Assembly: GCF_020523965.1 (NCBI RefSeq)
Contig: NZ_JAJAPX010000006.1
Span: 62,001-126,000 of the forward strand
Source: Neotamlana sargassicola
GTDB lineage: Bacteria; Bacteroidota; Bacteroidia; Flavobacteriales; Flavobacteriaceae
DNA length: 64,000 bases
Reading direction: 5' to 3'
The position numbers and the translations under genes are program-made. Of this stretch, positions 21,137 to 29,807 are shown piece after piece (the stretch's first letter is position 1; each line of letters starts with the position of its first letter). Below the pieces are notes generated by a model, which worked only from the letters and a program-made list of their open reading frames with translations, did no database searches and was not told the DNA's origin.

Positions 21137-22036
21137 TTAATAGTAGAATAGATGAAATACCCCTCCATTTTTATTAAATTCTAAAGTAGGAAATGGAATT
21201 TTCACCATATTAAACACATCAAAAAGGGTGTTTAAAAATTTCGATTTGGTACGAATAGCATTTAAATCTACATCGAAACTAATATAAAATTGTCGATACC
21301 TATCAGTTATCAAATTAGTATTTTCAACTCCCGAAAGCATCCCTTCCCCACCATAGCCTAATGCCAAATTTAACCACCGTGGAAACTCACTTTTTTTAAA
21401 AAAAGAATGCAAGTTAAAGCTTAACCAATACGTTTGTCCGTTATAATCCTTCAAAAATTGCTCTATATACGTTTTTCCGAGTTTGTTTGGATTTTGATTA
21501 GCATAATTTGTGTGATGAAACGAGTATTTTAAACTAATTCGTTGTTCGTCCCAAAGCAATTCTTGACCTACGAACAAACCTGTTCCTGCCGCATTAGCTA
21601 AAATATCACCCCATGAAAAGCCCCATTCTTGCGAAAAACCATCTAAAACCTCAATTGCCGATAAAAATGTAAAACCTAAAGTACCTCCATAAATAAGTTG
21701 CTCATTTTTTTTAACGCCACTCCAGTTTAATAATTGTGCACCATATTTCCCCATTTGGTATGAGGTAAAAGCATGCCCAACTTTATCGAGCTGCAGCCAT
21801 TCCTTATTATCGTTTGTTGTATGAAATTTAGATTGTTCATAATCTGCATACCAAAGTTGGCTCAATCCCACGATTGTCGCTGTAGAAATAGCAGCTTCAG
21901 AAATTAAAACTGTATTTCGTCTGGATTTATTTAAGGTATCGCTTGCTGTAAAAAAGGTATCTATTTTAGGTTGAGAACAAACCAAAAATGGCAATAACAT
22001 AAATATGAACCCATATTTTATAGCATTACAATGCAC
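21137..22036 (-). CDS. DUF2279 (YfiM-like) outer-membrane-associated protein
   Basis: The 299-residue protein begins with a signal peptide and contains the DUF2279 core: LWYADYEQSKFH, DKVGHAFTSYQMGKYG, and GFSWGDILANAAGTGLFVGQEL. The family is predicted to sit in the envelope; function unknown. The start codon is GTG at 22036, sharing its G with the mltG stop (TAGTG), so the two are coupled. The aromatic C-terminus ending in Tyr-Tyr is compatible with an outer-membrane protein. Confidence 0.85.
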   Translation of the reverse strand: MHCNAIKYGFIFMLLPFLVCSQPKIDTFFTASDTLNKSRRNTVLISEAAISTATIVGLSQLWYADYEQSKFHTTNDNKEWLQLDKVGHAFTSYQMGKYGAQLLNWSGVKKNEQLIYGGTLGFTFLSAIEVLDGFSQEWGFSWGDILANAAGTGLFVGQELLWDEQRISLKYSFHHTNYANQNPNKLGKTYIEQFLKDYNGQTYWLSFNLHSFFKKSEFPRWLNLALGYGGEGMLSGVENTNLITDRYRQFYISFDVDLNAIRTKSKFLNTLFDVFNMVKIPFPTLEFNKNGGVFHLFYY

Positions 22037-23079
22037 TATTTAAGAATACCTTGTGAAGATAAATAACGATGGTATTCTCGAGCATTTGCATTATGCTGAG
22101 CCAAAGATTTAGCAAACTTATGAAACCCAAGTCGTTTAGCGTCGGCAGCAAAATATAAGTAATTGTGTTTTTCGTAATTTAAAACAGCATCGATTGCCGA
22201 AATATCTGGCATGGCAATTAACCCTGGTGGTAATCCTAAGTTTTTATAGGTGTTGTAGGGTGAATCAATTTCCTTATGTACGTTTAATACCCGCTTAATG
22301 ACCGTGTTTTTATATTTTGGTAATTGGTAAGCTGCGAATTTTAAAGTTGGGTCGGCTTGCAAAGGCATACCAATTCGCAATCTATTCAAATACACCCCTG
22401 CAACACGAGGTTGCTCGCTAGGTTGTTTAGACTCTTCGTAAACAATAGATGCCAGAGCGATTACTTGGTTTGGATTTAAACCGACAGCATTGGCCTTTTT
22501 TACTCTATCATCAGTCCAAAAACGTTTGTATTCTGTTAGCATTTTAGCTCTAAATTTTTCAGCAGAAGTATTCCAGAAAAATTCGTAGGTGTTTGGTAAA
22601 TACATGCCTAAGGCGGTGGCCTCATTAAATTTATTTTCCTCTAAAAAACTAGCATCTTTCATAGCTGTTAGTAAAGACAGACTATCGGCTTCAATTTGGG
22701 TTGCCACGCGTCCTGCTAATTTTTCTAAAGTTTCTTGGTTATTGAATGCTACTTTTATTGGTAAATTTCGGCTTCTAATAGAATTTATAATATCGTTATT
22801 ATTCATTCCTTTTTTAATTTCGAAACGTCCCGCTTTAATATTGGTTGTATATTTCTTTTGCTCAGCTAAAACATCAAATGAATTAATATCTAAAAGTAAA
22901 GGCTCTAACTGGCTCCTTACATCATTATAACTAGCATTTGTAGGTACGTAAATATAAGCAGCTTCGTTATTAAACGCTGTATTAGGTTTCATCATGGCTT
23001 TGTAAACCATATTTGCAAAATAAGCCGCTGCAGCCAACCCAATTAAGGCTATAGCAATAAGTATTTTTTTAATGTACAT
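22036..23079 (-). CDS. mltG: Endolytic transglycosylase MltG
   Basis: MltG cleaves nascent peptidoglycan strands at the membrane and sets glycan chain ends. The 347-residue protein has one N-terminal membrane helix, a LysM-like middle part (KAGRFEIKKGMNNNDIINSI) and the YceG domain with LASIVYEES (catalytic Glu215 area), GVYLNRLRIGMPLQADPT and the closing PPGLIAMPDISAIDAVLN. It is downstream of a GNAT gene by the start-to-stop distance of one base. Confidence 0.95.
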   Translation of the reverse strand: MYIKKILIAIALIGLAAAAYFANMVYKAMMKPNTAFNNEAAYIYVPTNASYNDVRSQLEPLLLDINSFDVLAEQKKYTTNIKAGRFEIKKGMNNNDIINSIRSRNLPIKVAFNNQETLEKLAGRVATQIEADSLSLLTAMKDASFLEENKFNEATALGMYLPNTYEFFWNTSAEKFRAKMLTEYKRFWTDDRVKKANAVGLNPNQVIALASIVYEESKQPSEQPRVAGVYLNRLRIGMPLQADPTLKFAAYQLPKYKNTVIKRVLNVHKEIDSPYNTYKNLGLPPGLIAMPDISAIDAVLNYEKHNYLYFAADAKRLGFHKFAKSLAQHNANAREYHRYLSSQGILK

Positions 23080-23604
23080 TTAGTTTTTTATTAGCTGAAA
23101 TAAATATTCATTTTTATAAGAACCGTTAATTTTTGTCCAATCTTTTTTTAGTCCTACTTTTTTAAATCCTTGTTTGGTAAATAGTTTAATACTAGCTTCA
23201 TTGTCTTCTGTAATGTTACAATAAAGTTGATGCAAGCCTAAATGTGTAAAACAATAATTAGTAAGCAATTTTAGCGCTTCGCTACCTACACCTCTTTCTC
23301 TATGGTTTACATCTTTAACTAATACGCCAACACCGGCACGAGCGTTTTTAAAATCGAAATCGAAGATATCAATCATTCCTAAAGTATCTTTGTTATAATT
23401 TGAAATGGCTAATCGCAGCTGTTTTACTTCAAAAATATCTTTATGTGCATGATCTAAATATTGTTTAATTAAATATTTAGAATACGGTGTTTGTGTATTA
23501 CTTATTTCCCAAATGGTTTCATCGTTTTCAATGTCGTGAATAAACTCTAAATCTTCAGGCTCCAGCGCACGCAAATAAATATGTTCTCCTTTTAAGGTAA
23601 TCAT
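23080..23604 (-). CDS. RimJ/RimL-type GNAT acetyltransferase
   Basis: The 174-residue enzyme has the GNAT layout of ribosomal-protein-type acetyltransferases: GEHIYLRALEPEDLEFI at the N-terminus, an acetyl-CoA loop HRERGVGSEAL, and a LYCNITEDNEASIKLFTKQGFK C-terminal block. The substrate is not identifiable; relatives include SpeG and RimL. It overlaps dapF by 4 bases upstream and abuts mltG downstream. Confidence 0.88.
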   Translation of the reverse strand: MITLKGEHIYLRALEPEDLEFIHDIENDETIWEISNTQTPYSKYLIKQYLDHAHKDIFEVKQLRLAISNYNKDTLGMIDIFDFDFKNARAGVGVLVKDVNHRERGVGSEALKLLTNYCFTHLGLHQLYCNITEDNEASIKLFTKQGFKKVGLKKDWTKINGSYKNEYLFQLIKN

Positions 23605-24374
23605 ATACTGCCTTTAAACACAAATTTGGCTGGTCCAATTAACCAAACGTTTTTATATGCACCATTTTCAACATCGAAAGATACTTGTAGTTTACCTCCT
23701 TCTACATTTAAATCGATTAAATTCTTCTCGGTTTCACCAATATAATGCATACCAATTGCTACAGCAGTTGCTCCTGTTCCGCAAGATAAAGTCTCGTCTT
23801 CTACCCCACGTTCGTAAGTTCGCAATCTAAAATTAGAGTCAGATATTTTTTTAACAAAATTCACATTACTACCAGCCTGATTGTAAGGTGCGCCATAGCG
23901 AATTTTAGCACCTAACGATTTAATATCAAAAGCATCAATAGCTTCTTCGAATTGCACATGGTGCGGCGATCCCGTATTTAAAAACACGTGTGTTTTATGG
24001 TTTTCAACCACATTAACATCCAGCATTTGTAAGCTCACAATATCATTTTTAATAGTGGCATGATGTAAGCCATCAATAGCTTCAAAAACAGCCTTATCGC
24101 TAATAACGCCAAGGTGTTTTGCAAAAGCCACTAAACAACGACCTCCATTACCACACATGGTACTTTCGTTACCGTCGGCATTGTAATACACCATTTTAAA
24201 ATCTAACTCCGGATGATTTTCAAGTAAAATTAGTCCGTCGGCTCCTATGCCAAAACGTCGGTCGCATAAAAAAGCTACCTGTTTGGTATTATTTTTGTCG
24301 AATGTTTGTGAACGATTATCAATCATCACAAAATCGTTTCCTGTACCTTGATATTTGTAAAAAGTTTGTGCCAT
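23601..24374 (-). CDS. dapF: Diaminopimelate epimerase
   Basis: DapF makes meso-diaminopimelate for lysine and cell wall. I start at ATG 24374 (MAQTFYKYQGTGNDF), since the frame's earlier ATG adds only MCFI. The two catalytic cysteines are Cys74 in MCGNGGRC and Cys198 in SCGTGATA. Length 257 is normal. It heads the minus-strand run dapF-GNAT-mltG-DUF2279, combining precursor synthesis with wall remodelling. Confidence 0.96.
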   Translation of the reverse strand: MAQTFYKYQGTGNDFVMIDNRSQTFDKNNTKQVAFLCDRRFGIGADGLILLENHPELDFKMVYYNADGNESTMCGNGGRCLVAFAKHLGVISDKAVFEAIDGLHHATIKNDIVSLQMLDVNVVENHKTHVFLNTGSPHHVQFEEAIDAFDIKSLGAKIRYGAPYNQAGSNVNFVKKISDSNFRLRTYERGVEDETLSCGTGATAVAIGMHYIGETEKNLIDLNVEGGKLQVSFDVENGAYKNVWLIGPAKFVFKGSI

Positions 24375-24425
24375 AATGAAACACAAATATATAAATATAA
24401 AACCATTTTTATTGTTGTTAAAAGG

Positions 24426-24455
24426 CGTTAAAAACGGCGTTAAAAATCGTTAAAA
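24426..24455. repeat. Three CGTTAAAA direct repeats between dapF and the protease gene
   Basis: The octamer occurs at 24426-24433, 24438-24445 and 24448-24455, in the divergent region between dapF (minus) and the HtrA protease gene (plus). The spacing (12 then 10 bases) is near one helical turn, so it could be a binding array, but composition bias may also explain it. Confidence 0.35.
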
Positions 24456-24576
24456 GGTAAAATGAAATTCAATAAATAATTAATTTTAATCGTTATTAAC
24501 AAAAAACATAAAACATTCGCAATTTAAAGCGGGTGTTTTTAACAATAAACAACTTTAAGTAAAATACATTTAAATT

Positions 24577-25986
24577 ATGAAAAAGGTTTTAACACTTGTT
24601 TTAGTATCCGCACTTGGGGGTATTTTTACCTTAAGTACCTACAAATTATTTTTAGAAAAAGATAAACCCGTGGTTTTAGCTACTACCGAAAGTAATCCAT
24701 CATTTTTGCCAACAACCAACTTAAACACCTTGTATAGTGCAGAAGATAAAGTAGATTTTACCATAGCTGCCGAAAACACCGTAAATGCTGTGGTTCACGT
24801 AAAAAACATTACCATAAGCACCGGGCAAATGAGTTTTCAAGATTTATTTTTAGGAAGAAGTCCGCAACGTGCTCAAGAAGGAACAGGTTCTGGTGTTATT
24901 ATTAATGCCGATGGTTACATTATAACAAACAACCATGTTATTAATAATTCAGACAAACTTACTGTTACCTTAAATAATAATAAAACCTATGATGCCGAAA
25001 TTGTGGGTACAGATCCCAAAACCGATATTGCGCTTTTAAAAATTGAAGCCGACAAAGATTTACCTTATGTAACTTTTGCAGATTCAGACACCGCTAAAAT
25101 TGGCGAATGGGTATTGGCTGTTGGTAATCCATTTAATTTAACATCGACCGTAACAGCCGGAATAATTAGTGCCAAAGCCAGAAATTTAGACCCAACAGGA
25201 ACCTATTTACAATCGTTTATTCAAACTGATGCCGCTGTAAACCCAGGAAACTCTGGAGGCGCACTTGTAAATACTAATGGTGAATTAGTAGGCATTAATA
25301 CCGCTATATCATCGCAAACAGGTTCTTATGTAGGTTACTCGTTTGCTGTACCAAGTAACATCGCGCGCCGTGTTATTGAAGATCTTATGGAATACGGTAA
25401 CGTACAAAATGGTATTTTAGGAATTAACGGTGGTGCTTTAAACAGTAAATTTGCAGATGATTTAGGTATAAATGACACCGAGGGCATTTATGTAGCGAGT
25501 GTAATTGAAGATTCAGGAGCCGAAAAAGCGGGTATTGAAAAAGGCGATATTATTAAAGAAATAGATAATATTAAAGTATCGAAGTTTGCTGATTTAACTG
25601 GACATATTGGTGCTAAACGTGCCGGCGATAATGTATCGCTTAAAATTGCTAGAGATGGTAATATTAAAACAATTCCTGTTACATTAACCAGAAACGAAAC
25701 CTTTACAATGCCACTTGTTGGCATGGTTAAAAATGCGAAAAAACAAGAATTGAAAAAAGTTAATGCTTCGAACGGTGTAAAAATTACCGATTTAGACGAA
25801 CAATACGAATCTTATTGGAAAAAGAATGGTGTAACAGAAGGCTGCATAATTACTGCTATTAACGATGTTAAAATTAATAGTATCGATGATGTTAAAAACG
25901 CGCTAAAAAACAAAACGCAATACGAACCGCTAAGAATTGAACTAATAAATAATAACGGTGAAAAAGAGCGTTATAACTTTAGGTAA
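24577..25986 (+). CDS. HtrA/DegQ-type periplasmic serine protease
   Basis: The 469-residue protein has an N-terminal membrane/signal helix and the trypsin-like triad His120 (ITNNHV), Asp150 (KTDIALLK) and Ser226 (NPGNSGGAL). Two PDZ domains follow, roughly 270-370 and 385-465. DegP/DegQ proteases degrade and refold damaged envelope proteins. The gene is monocistronic, bounded by a strong terminator 32 bases downstream. Confidence 0.95.
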   Translation: MKKVLTLVLVSALGGIFTLSTYKLFLEKDKPVVLATTESNPSFLPTTNLNTLYSAEDKVDFTIAAENTVNAVVHVKNITISTGQMSFQDLFLGRSPQRAQEGTGSGVIINADGYIITNNHVINNSDKLTVTLNNNKTYDAEIVGTDPKTDIALLKIEADKDLPYVTFADSDTAKIGEWVLAVGNPFNLTSTVTAGIISAKARNLDPTGTYLQSFIQTDAAVNPGNSGGALVNTNGELVGINTAISSQTGSYVGYSFAVPSNIARRVIEDLMEYGNVQNGILGINGGALNSKFADDLGINDTEGIYVASVIEDSGAEKAGIEKGDIIKEIDNIKVSKFADLTGHIGAKRAGDNVSLKIARDGNIKTIPVTLTRNETFTMPLVGMVKNAKKQELKKVNASNGVKITDLDEQYESYWKKNGVTEGCIITAINDVKINSIDDVKNALKNKTQYEPLRIELINNNGEKERYNFR

Positions 25987-26017
25987 ATTGTAAAAAAGAA
26001 ACATTCTTTTCTACCCA

Positions 26018-26062
26018 ATACCCCGTCGAAAAAAATATATTTTTCGACGGGGTATTTTTTTC
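26018..26062 (+). terminator. Strong rho-independent terminator after the HtrA protease gene
   Basis: A perfect 16-bp inverted repeat (arms 26018-26033 and 26040-26055, core CCCCGTCGAAAAA) with a 6-base loop is followed by seven further T after the stem. The flanking A and T runs make it potentially active in both directions. Confidence 0.92.
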
Positions 26063-26134
26063 GATAAACAGCTTACGAAAACGTTTGAAATGTGGTATTT
26101 TTACTTCATAAACATTAAACTAAACTTTAAAATT

Positions 26135-27583
26135 ATGAGTTTTAACAAAACTTATGAAAAGGAATTAGCTTTTCAAGCAGACCGACGAAGAGCCACGGTA
26201 GAATTTATTAAAATAGTAAATGACCTTTGGTATGAAAAATCTATTGAATTGGTCATTTTTAGAAATCAATTAATAGATAAAAATGTTAGCCAAATTTTAA
26301 ACTTGCACGATTACGCTGGTAAATTTGTACAAAAACCAATTTCTATTTTCGATTCGGTTGAAATTGCACAAGCTATTAAAACCCTAAACTTACCACCAGC
26401 AAAATTAGATATTGGTAAACTAACATACGAATATCATTTAGAAGATAATACACATAATAATGCTACTGCATTTGTGGCATCAAAATTAAAAGATGCTCAT
26501 AAAAACGGGGCCATTACACCAAAAGATGTTGTTTTATATGGCTTTGGTAGAATTGGTAGGTTGGTTGCAAGAGAGCTCATGGTACGCACAGGAAAAGGTA
26601 ATCAATTACGCTTAAGAGCTATTGTAACTCGTGGTGAAATAAACGAGCAAATTCTGGAAAAAAGAGCTTCGTTATTAAAAAACGATTCTGTACATGGCGA
26701 TTTTTTTGGAACTGTAAATATAGACGTAAAAAATCAAGCTTTAATAATTAATGGCACAACCGTAAAAATTATTTCGGCAAATGCACCTAATGAAATAGAT
26801 TACACAAAGTTTAATATAAATAATGCTTTAGTAATTGATAACACCGGTGCTTTTAGAGACGATGTAGCATTAAGTAAACATCTTGAAGCTAAAGGTGTAG
26901 ATAAAGTTATTTTAACTGCTCCAGGAAAAGGCTTACCCAACATTGTTTATGGTGTAAACCATAAAGCTTATAGCCCAGACGAATTAAATATATTTTCGGC
27001 CGCTTCTTGTACTACAAATGCCATAACGCCTGTTTTAAAGGCAATTGAAGATTCATTTGGAATAAATAGCGGACATCTAGAAACCATTCATGCCTACACC
27101 AACGATCAAAACTTAGTTGATAATTTTCATAAAAAATATCGTCGTGGTAGAGCAGCCGGATTAAACATGGTAATTACCGAAACTGGCGCAGGAAAAGCGG
27201 TAGCAAAAGCACTACCAGAGTTAGAAGGCAAATTAACATCAAACGCTATTCGAGTTCCTGTACCAAACGGATCATTAGCTATTTTAAATTTAGAATTAAA
27301 AAATAAAACCTCTCTCGATGGGGTAAATACTATTTTAAAAAAATATGCTCTAGAAGGCGATTTAGTAGAACAAATTAAATACGAATTAAGCGACGAACTT
27401 GTATCAACAGATATTGTAGGAAGCTCTGCTCCTTCTATTTACGACAGCAAATCAACCATAGTGCGCAAAGATGGGAAAAATATAATTTTATACATTTGGT
27501 ACGATAATGAATATGGTTATAGCCATCAAGTTATAAGACTTGCAAAATATGTTGCTAAGGTTAGGCGTTATACCTATTATTAA
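26135..27583 (+). CDS. Long-form glyceraldehyde-3-phosphate dehydrogenase
   Basis: The enzyme interconverts glyceraldehyde-3-phosphate and 1,3-bisphosphoglycerate. I start at ATG 26135 (MSFNKTYEKELAFQ), as the frame upstream overlaps the promoter region. The Rossmann motif GFGRIGR begins at residue 136 and the catalytic cysteine is Cys292 in ASCTTNAITP, with HAYTNDQ after it. The first 130 residues are a helical extension absent from ordinary 335-residue GAPDH; Bacteroidota commonly carry this long form beside a classical one. Its role in glycolysis versus gluconeogenesis is not decidable here. Confidence 0.93.
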   Translation: MSFNKTYEKELAFQADRRRATVEFIKIVNDLWYEKSIELVIFRNQLIDKNVSQILNLHDYAGKFVQKPISIFDSVEIAQAIKTLNLPPAKLDIGKLTYEYHLEDNTHNNATAFVASKLKDAHKNGAITPKDVVLYGFGRIGRLVARELMVRTGKGNQLRLRAIVTRGEINEQILEKRASLLKNDSVHGDFFGTVNIDVKNQALIINGTTVKIISANAPNEIDYTKFNINNALVIDNTGAFRDDVALSKHLEAKGVDKVILTAPGKGLPNIVYGVNHKAYSPDELNIFSAASCTTNAITPVLKAIEDSFGINSGHLETIHAYTNDQNLVDNFHKKYRRGRAAGLNMVITETGAGKAVAKALPELEGKLTSNAIRVPVPNGSLAILNLELKNKTSLDGVNTILKKYALEGDLVEQIKYELSDELVSTDIVGSSAPSIYDSKSTIVRKDGKNIILYIWYDNEYGYSHQVIRLAKYVAKVRRYTYY

Positions 27584-27628
27584 TGCTATTTTTAACGTCC
27601 AGAAAAATAAATTAGCCGTATATAAATT

Positions 27629-27653
27629 AGCCTCATAAATTGAGGCTTTTTAT
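27629..27653 (+). terminator. Rho-independent terminator after GAPDH
   Basis: AGCCTCA (27629-27635) pairs with TGAGGCT (27641-27647) around a 5-base loop and is followed by TTTTATTT. It lies 46 bases after the GAPDH stop. Confidence 0.8.
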
Positions 27654-27710
27654 TTAAACTTAATTTTATATTTTAGTAACCTTACAAAACAATTAACAAT
27701 CATCAATATA

Positions 27711-28334
27711 ATGAACGCTTTATCATCAAAATTTTTATTAATACTAATTTGTTTATTCTCTAGTTTATCTTTCTCTCAAACTACAGAAATCGAAGAAACC
27801 CAATCTATAAACAGTGGCACTATTGATAATCAGTTTGAATACTTATTAAGAAAGTCGGGTAATTTCAAAGGAACTAATGGTCAGCCATACGAAGCTGTAA
27901 AATTAAGTATGATTAACGCTTTAAGAGCAAATACAAAAGATTCTTTAAACACCATAAAAAAGAATTTAGCCGACACCAAAGCTGTTGTAAACACACAAGC
28001 CAAAGAAATTTCTACCTTAAAATCTAATTTAAATAGCACACAAAGCTCCTTAGATGCAACAAATGCTGAAAAAGACAGTATGTCTTTGTTTGGTATACAA
28101 ATGAGCAAAACGGGTTATAATAGCTTAATGTGGATTATTATTGCTGCTTTATTGGCTCTGTTGCTTTTATTTATTTATAAATTTAAGAATAGTAATGCGG
28201 TTACAAAAAGTGCTAAAAAAACTTTAGCAGAAACCGAAGAAGAATTTGAACAACACCGCAAAGTAGCTTTAGAGCGTGAACAAAAAGTACGCAGACAACT
28301 ACAAGACGAAATTAATAAACAAAAAAATGCTTAA
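27711..28334 (+). CDS. Exported coiled-coil protein with one membrane helix
   Basis: The 207-residue protein has a signal peptide (first 22 residues), a region rich in Asn/Ser/Thr/Lys heptads that should form a periplasmic coiled coil (about 70-125), a membrane helix (MWIIIAALLALLLLFIY), and a charged cytoplasmic coiled coil at the C-terminus. Relatives in flavobacterial databases are often labelled 'tRNA (guanine-N1)-methyltransferase'; nothing in the sequence supports an enzyme, and I regard that name as a propagated error. Function unknown. Confidence 0.75.
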   Translation: MNALSSKFLLILICLFSSLSFSQTTEIEETQSINSGTIDNQFEYLLRKSGNFKGTNGQPYEAVKLSMINALRANTKDSLNTIKKNLADTKAVVNTQAKEISTLKSNLNSTQSSLDATNAEKDSMSLFGIQMSKTGYNSLMWIIIAALLALLLLFIYKFKNSNAVTKSAKKTLAETEEEFEQHRKVALEREQKVRRQLQDEINKQKNA

Positions 28335-28376
28335 AACTTTGTTAAAGCATTAAACCTATATTTCCTCAGGAAGTCT

Positions 28377-28429
28377 AACAGCTTAATAAAAACCTATTTT
28401 AATGAAAAAAAGTCTTTTATTAAGCTGTT
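28377..28429 (+). terminator. 15-bp perfect hairpin enclosing the next gene's start codon
   Basis: AACAGCTTAATAAAA (28377-28391) and its exact complement at 28415-28429 flank a 23-base loop that contains the ATG at 28402. The right arm runs into TTTTC. It could end the upstream transcript, or control translation of the redoxin gene whose first nine codons lie in it. Confidence 0.5.
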
Positions 28430-28911
28430 TTTCTTTGATCTTTTTACTAACTGCTTGTGGCAATAAAAAGAATAAAAATACTGCAATAAACAACAACGAA
28501 AATATAACTGTATATAATTTTAATACTATTGAACCATTGTTGTACAGTACTTCCAACAAAACCAAAATCGTTAATTTTTGGGCTATGTGGTGTGCGCCTT
28601 GCGTAAAGGAATTACCTTATTTACAGGAATATGCCCAAAAACATCCAAACGTTGAACTTTTATTAATTAGTCTAGATTTTCCTGAGACCATTGAAAAGGA
28701 ACTAAAACCTTTTTTAAAAGAAAAAAATATTACAGCCAAAGTAGTTATGTTAGATGATCCTGACGCTAATTCATGGATTAATAAAATAGATACTAATTGG
28801 TCTGGCGCTATTCCTTTTACCATAATTTCAAATAAAAATAAACGTTTGTTTTTCGAACGCTCTTTTGATAGTGTTGAGGATTTAGAAAACGAAATTCAAA
28901 AAAACTTTTAA
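28402..28911 (+). CDS. TlpA-family thioredoxin-like lipoprotein
   Basis: A lipoprotein signal (lipobox LLTAC, Cys19) is followed by a low-complexity Asn/Lys linker and a thioredoxin fold. The redox motif WAMWCAPC has Cys64 and Cys67, and the cis-proline segment is GAIPFTII. Length 169. It probably reduces or transfers disulfides in the periplasm. A second redoxin lipoprotein starts 19 bases downstream, so the two form an operon. The start codon sits in the loop of a long hairpin. Confidence 0.88.
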   Translation: MKKSLLLSCFSLIFLLTACGNKKNKNTAINNNENITVYNFNTIEPLLYSTSNKTKIVNFWAMWCAPCVKELPYLQEYAQKHPNVELLLISLDFPETIEKELKPFLKEKNITAKVVMLDDPDANSWINKIDTNWSGAIPFTIISNKNKRLFFERSFDSVEDLENEIQKNF

Positions 28912-28930
28912 TAATAACTTTAAACTATTT

Positions 28931-29701
28931 ATGAAAAAATTTAATGTACTAGCAATAGCTCTAATTTTAACTTTAGGAGCATTGACTTCATGTAAAAACA
29001 AATCTGAAGCCAAGGAAAAAGAAGTCGTAAATCACGAACACAAAGGTCCAAAAGGAGATCGTCCACCAAAAGGCGAGCATCCTCCCAAACACCATGGCGA
29101 CCGCAAAGGACCGCCTCCAGGTGGAAAACATAGCCCAGAACAAACTAAAACCTTAGAAGAAATTGGAGGCTATAAAATAGGTGAAACCGCTACCGATTTT
29201 AAACTTAAAAATGTAGATGGCAACCAGTTTTCGTTATCAAGTATTGAAAACGCCAAAGGTTACATTGTTGTGTTTACATGCAACGAATGTCCATTTGCTA
29301 AAATGTACGAAGATCGCCTAGTGGCATTACACAACAAATATGCATCTCAAGGGTTTTCAGTTATTGCAATTAACCCTAACGTTAGCGCCAATAATGATAA
29401 AGAAAGTTTTGAAGCTATGCAGAAAAGAGCTAAAGAAAAAGCATTCCCTTTTGTGTATTTAGCTGATGAAAACCAAGAAGTTTTCCCAAAATACGGCGCG
29501 GTTAGAACGCCTCATGTATTTTTATTAGATGCTGAAAGAAAAGTGCAATACATTGGTACTATTGATGACAATGCAAGGTCTGCAAACGATGTTAAAACAA
29601 AATATGTTGAAAATGCCATTGATGCTTTATTAAAAGGTGAAAAACCTGAAACCAATTACACAAAAGCGATTGGCTGTCCAGTTAAACCTGTAAAAGCTTA
29701 G
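28931..29701 (+). CDS. Redoxin lipoprotein with a His/Pro/Gly-rich linker
   Basis: The 256-residue protein has lipobox LTSC (Cys21), then a linker of about 45 residues (35-70) dense in Pro, Gly, Lys and six His, and an AhpC/TSA-thioredoxin-like domain. The redox site is FTCNECPFAKMYEDR with Cys117 and Cys120. This CxxCP form with a following YEDRL helix is typical of the 'thioredoxin family' proteins of Bacteroidota with peroxiredoxin-like folds. The His-rich linker may bind metal (inference). It is followed by a terminator. Confidence 0.85.
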   Translation: MKKFNVLAIALILTLGALTSCKNKSEAKEKEVVNHEHKGPKGDRPPKGEHPPKHHGDRKGPPPGGKHSPEQTKTLEEIGGYKIGETATDFKLKNVDGNQFSLSSIENAKGYIVVFTCNECPFAKMYEDRLVALHNKYASQGFSVIAINPNVSANNDKESFEAMQKRAKEKAFPFVYLADENQEVFPKYGAVRTPHVFLLDAERKVQYIGTIDDNARSANDVKTKYVENAIDALLKGEKPETNYTKAIGCPVKPVKA

Positions 29702-29721
29702 TTTTCTATAAATTACTAGCT

Positions 29722-29751
29722 AAAAACCGCAATTATTTTGCGGTTTTTTTT
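29722..29751 (+). terminator. Rho-independent terminator after the redoxin pair
   Basis: AAAAACCGCAA (29722-29732) pairs with TTGCGGTTTTT (29738-29748) and is followed by further T. It lies 20 bases after the stop. Confidence 0.85.
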
Positions 29752-29807
29752 ATGTCTTTAAAAAATTAAAAGTACTTTTAAAACTAAATATAATTCCTGT
29801 TTTTCTA

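Noticed and set aside
27711-28334. tRNA (guanine-N1)-methyltransferase, the database name common for such proteins
   Set aside because: The protein is a signal-peptide-bearing coiled coil with a membrane helix; no SPOUT or SAM motif is visible.
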